DNA of 64,000 nt, taken from the NCBI GenBank assembly GCA_963678705.1, contig OY783212.1, positions 8,370,001-8,434,000 of the forward strand, given 5' to 3'. Source of the stretch: Panorpa germanica (taxonomy: Eukaryota > Arthropoda > Insecta > Mecoptera > Panorpidae). Shown in pieces: positions 59,572 through 64,000 of the stretch. Position 1 is the stretch's first letter. Every line of letters starts with the position of its first letter. The notes below the pieces were generated by a model, which was not told the DNA's origin, did no database searches, and saw only the letters and a list, made by a program, of their open reading frames with translations. Made by a program: the position numbers and the translations under genes.

Positions 59572-61321
59572 ATGAAATACATATAACTATGTTTACCAGG
59601 AATGGTATTTATATAAAACAAGTTAAAACCCTCTAGAGACAATTTCCTCAAGATAACTTTTTAAAAAGAAAAATAAAAAAATAAACACCGTAATCCTTGG
59701 AACATTTCCTTTACGTATTAAAAGATTACACAAAGTACGGAATGAAAACAAAAGAAGTAACAAAGGGAGATTCTATTTATTTTTCTCTAACAATAAGTGG
59801 TCTATCGATTTCATTCTATCTGTGCTCCAGAGAGAGGAGACCCAGTAAACGGTTGGAATTACAGTTTCATAGTAAGTTGATTGTGTTGTTTAGTGCGTGG
59901 TTATTACGTATTTATTATTATTGGTCCATTTATCTTAGGATTTATTAAACCGCCGCTCTCTGTTTGTTTCTATTATTCACTGATTCGCTAACCGGTTGAA
60001 GTGGAATCGCTTGTAGACGTGGGATAGGAATCATTCTAGATTTATTGGCTAATTTAACAAAGTAATGGTTAGGCAATACATCTTTCGATCTTGAACACTT
60101 TTAGGACATTTCCAAGAAAAACACTTTTCTTACGATCATCTTCAAAATTTACGTTTTAAAACATCTTGCAGTACAAATTTCATATGTTAAAATTTGCATT
60201 TTTACATACGAATCCTTCACCGCTACACGCTATATTGAAACGAATGTTTTGAGATATAGCAATGGTAAATTTCTTACGATTATTTTGAAAAACTTACTAT
60301 CTTAATTAAGAATATGACAAATATTATCATTAAAAAGTTACGGCAAACGGTATTCGTTTTTTTATAAAATAAGTTTAGATTAAGCTAACTTTTCATAGTT
60401 TTCAACAGGAAATTTAAAATATTTATTGCATTGAAATGTTTTTGCTATTAAAATATGTAAATGATACTAGAGAAAATAAAATATAATACGAAAATCCTAA
60501 CCTTTTTTAAGAAAAACCAAAATAATCAAATCCAGATTTGGTTTTTCGACCAGAAATATGTTTTCCTTTATAATAAAATATATTTGCAGATCAACTGAAA
60601 ACGATTTCATATCTAAAAGAGTTAACAAATGGTACATGAACATTTCTATTTAAGCTGTTCTCCACAAGTAGAAGACAACCTCAACAAATAGAAGAAGTTG
60701 AAGTATATTGTAATATGCATATTGATTTACGGCTTCCGGAAAGTTATTGTTTTAAACAAATAGGGGTATAAACTTTCTGTTCATATTTCAGCAAAGCAAA
60801 TACCACGATATCGTTATCATTTTTAGTCTATTTGTTTTTGCATAAATATATTAAACAGAGATCAGTTGCAGACATTTTGTTTACTCAGACAGAAATACAA
60901 TTTCCAATAATAGTGGAGAAAAACTGCAGTGAAGTAGCAAAACATAAATGCAAGATGAGCAAGATGCATTTATCAAAGTTTCTTCGGGTACGAGTATACC
61001 TATAGCTAAAAGAGGAACTATTATATGCACAACATTATCGATTTTAAGATTTTTGCCTCTTTTTCTCAATTAACAAAGTTAAGTAGGTGAAGGTTAGTTA
61101 ACTCTATTAAAATAATGTGAAGCCAATATTATAGAGAAGTAGATATTGAACATATGAATTTGATTTATATTTATATTTATCTGCGGAGTTACGCTAGAAA
61201 AATGTAGCCTCACTCTGATACATAATGATATAAATAGGCATAAAGCAGTGGCCTGTTGAAATTAATTGCATCTAGTAGTCACAATTCTACGTGGAATTCC
61301 TTTTTTTAGTTCCTACACACA
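59572..61321. other. AT-rich stretch, nothing recognised
   Basis: No coding exon was found. A TACGAGTA octamer is at 60989-60996. ATCTAGTAGTCACAATTC at 61270 resembles the 35-bp unit of the hAT-like element at 33813. Confidence 0.4.
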
Positions 61322-61958
61322 ATGGGCTTGTGTCCTCATTTTTTAGTGGTCGATTTTTCAATTGTTGATTGAAATTGATGTTAATAAATGTGTATTGGCG
61401 TGTCTATTTTATTAAATATCTAAATATTGACGAAGATATAGCAATTAAAAGTTTGAATTGTAGTTTTAGCGCTAGAAATGGTCGCCCATATTTGTATGAC
61501 ATGAAATGCATTTTAACGTCAGTTATTTGTTGAGTAGGTCAGTGCTGTGGTAATGTTTTGTAGCTGTTGGTAGTCAAATAATCAAGTCAAGTCAAAGAAT
61601 AATAAGTTTTTACTTTATTTAACCCTGTTAAGGCAGACATAATATTGAAATTTTATTGTTCCTTGAAATAACTGTAAATAATATTTGATATTTTGATATA
61701 TAAATACATATAGCAGAGATTTATGAGCTGTAAGGTTGGTAACCTTACACAAGGATTGTGATGTCACATGCACTTGGAGTTTGTACAACGTTGAATCCCT
61801 TTAATAATTAAAGAGACAAAATGACTTTTTTAATTGTTAATATCTCTTAACATATAAGGAGTTATTAAAAAATAATTGAACATTTGAGGTTCTAGTAACC
61901 CACTTTATCAATATATAGTACACTTTTATAGAAATTAAGACATAGGACACAAGCCCAT
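61322..61958 (+). mobile_element. ATGGGCTTGTGTCC MITE, copy 3, complete
   Basis: It starts ATGGGCTTGTGTCCTC and ends GGACACAAGCCCAT, a TIR that is perfect over 14 bases. It is the best copy of the family and matches 34009-34640 throughout. The right flank, TGTATCTAACCATAATTG, resembles the 35-bp unit that hosts copy 2. Confidence 0.88.
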
Positions 61959-62990
61959 TGATTGTATCTAACCATAATTGACCCAAGTTTTTGCAATCCT
62001 ATTTTGTAGCGGACCTTCCCCTCGGCACGCAACTATGCATAGGATATATATTTAAGTTTTGTTTCCATATATTTCCCATAAATATAGATTTATTTGAATT
62101 TTCCTTTTAGCGGAGTATATGGAGTATGCACCTACAAATCAAATCGCCGAATCTCAGTGCTCAAGCATTATTCTACTTACGCGGTTTTTCAACTTATGCA
62201 GAAATTGCTTGAAGGAATTACCGCGTACTGTAATCGATAGCACTAATCCAACACTAGCCGAAAAAATTGTCAAAAGCTCGTGTTAAACATTTAATTGAAA
62301 TCGCAAAACAGAAATCAGCTAATAACTTTTTTTTAACTTTATCTACAAACAGAACAAAGTAATTTCAAATTTTACAGCATGGGATGCACAGAATCTTTTC
62401 CAAGGAGGTAGGAAATAAATTTGTATAGTTTCGAAATAAAAACATTTTAAAAATCTTATTCCAATGTATTCAGTATACGTTTACTTTCCAAAAAGAAATG
62501 GGGAGGGAGGGTAGCAAATGCTCCGTCTGCAAATACAGCAACTTTTAATCAAAATGAATGACAAACATGTTAATGAATACTAAAAGCAGTATAATTAATT
62601 CGACATTTAGTTTAATTCAACGTAAATACAGGTATGTAAAACACAGGTAGTTAGTTATACCCTACAGCTAAGTTTCGTTCGTTGCTGAAATATAAATTGA
62701 TAATTCACTACTGTCTAGCACTCTAGTACACTGTAGCATACTCAGAATATATTTGAACAGCTACCTGTGCTTCTACATACACATTTTCCATACATATATA
62801 TATTCAAGTAAACTTTACCACGGTTTTACAAACTCGATCTCATATTCTATGCAGTGATACAGAACTCGCAAACGCTTCCTATTAACACCGCCTTTTTGAT
62901 TGAGAAACCGAAATTTATAACAGCAGTAGCCATGAATAGATCATTCTTGTTGTCTGGATATAAAGTATAAGAAGAAGCAGAACAATATTA
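61959..62990. other. Stretch without recognised genes
   Basis: No exon or repeat pair was recognised. Confidence 0.4.
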
Positions 62991-63026
62991 GGGGCGATAA
63001 AAGGCTACGTGCCTAGGAAGCCCGAT
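62991..63026 (+). mobile_element. LINE tail fragment
   Basis: GGCGATAAAAGGCTACGTGCC and CTAGGAAGCCCG match the tail at 41236-41307. There is no A-rich end or clear target duplication here, so it may be a partial or deleted copy. Confidence 0.5.
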
Positions 63027-64000
63027 ATACAGTGCTGTTTTATATGAAGTCAGTTATGGTTCACACCCCAATTATCCGGATTGTCGGGTTTATCATGTCC
63101 AAATTATTGTTCATCTCTCTTAACATCATCCGTTTAAACGGTTCTTCTTATTACACATTCCACATCCTTTAGTTCTGTGCCTATCCTTCTTCTTCTGCTT
63201 TTATTACATCACAGAAACGCCGAGAGATAAAATAGAGAGTGGATCAACGACCGGATGGTTATTTAGTTGTTCTTTGTTCTTTGTTATGGTTAAAATAGTT
63301 CCAGCTCCAGTTCTAGTTCCAGTACAACGCGCTACCGTAAAGATCAATAGAACGTTGTGGCGTTGGATGACAGATTAGAGAAGATTGTTCTCCCGTTCTC
63401 GTTCGCTAACTGATTTACTGACGAAAAGATTCTGGGGGCAGGGGGAGTAAGTAGAATTGGGTGAGTGGGTGTTTGTGAGTATCTTGGGATGATTAGATGG
63501 TTACGCGTTCGTAAGGTATTTATGTCACTGTGTTAGGGGTTGCAAATTCCATCGATACAGTGCCGGATTAAACTGTGTAGTAATTTATAAACTGACAAGT
63601 TTTGCAGAGCCATTAAATCTGCGACTTTTCGAAAAATACTTCCATCTAAACATTGATAGGATTTTATGTAAATGAATATCGTTTAATGAATCATTTAAAG
63701 TATATTTCTTACTCAACACTTAAAACCTTATATTTCTTTTCTTTTCTTTATATACGCTTTTTCAGCCTTTTTGCCTAAGTATGTCAATTACTAAAACCTT
63801 ATAGCAATATACAAATATATCACCTTACATAACAATTTTTATACGTCAAGAAACATAAGCTTAAAGCTCAGATAACTTGTGTTATACAACCCCATATTAT
63901 CATAAAACAATTTAACTAAATAGCAAACTTTTTTCTTTTAAATAAACCTTTAACACATATAACTGTGCAAAAGTTAGGTTTAAGTAAATGATTTAACCGT
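63027..64000. other. Terminal stretch without recognised genes
   Basis: GC content is slightly higher up to about 63560, with a G-rich run near 63430. CAGTGCCGGATTAA at 63558 looks like a lone hAT-like end. No exon was recognised. Confidence 0.35.

Overview
The window looks like non-coding nuclear DNA from an arthropod, most likely an insect. By eye it is about two-thirds A+T. It has no long open frames, no operon structure and no rRNA, but it is packed with eukaryotic interspersed repeats: mariner, hAT-like, Helitron, LINE 3' ends and tRNA-derived SINEs. The mariner translations and the C-terminal LINE motif are of insect type. I cannot assign a species.

Layout. 1-8.7 kb: mostly featureless AT-rich DNA, with a decayed mariner 5' end and two small MITEs at 3.8-4.6 kb. 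8.7-13.2 kb: two MITEs, then a four-unit array of about 80 bp units. 13.9-16.4 kb: a dense cluster of a SINE, two MITEs, a 5'-truncated LINE with a perfect 14-bp target-site duplication (TSD), a second SINE, a weak candidate exon, and a GC-rich minisatellite bracketed by inverted repeats. 17-28.4 kb: a complete small Helitron, hAT-like MITEs (one splitting an older mariner), a LINE 3' end, two tandem-repeat regions, and an internally deleted mariner with both terminal inverted repeats (TIRs). 29-35 kb: hAT-like elements, including one with internal 35-bp repeats that was split by another MITE. 35.0-35.5 kb: the only convincing cellular gene piece, a minus-strand first coding exon of about 65 codons rich in Pro and acidic residues, ending at a consensus 5' splice site. 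37-64 kb: a perfect hairpin, two tiny LINE tails with TSDs, more SINEs, five or more MITE families, three mariner relics and a reverse-strand Helitron end.

The features do not form one working pathway. The window reads as an intron or intergenic region shaped by repeated transposon insertion. Strong points are TSD-supported insertions at 14951, 22291, 33813, 39249 and 41236, with nesting that gives relative ages. Family names beyond superfamily are left open because no database search was possible. The most unusual sequence-level signal is over-representation of the CpG-containing octamer TACGAGTA/TACTCGTA: 18 hand-counted copies, against two to three expected from base composition.
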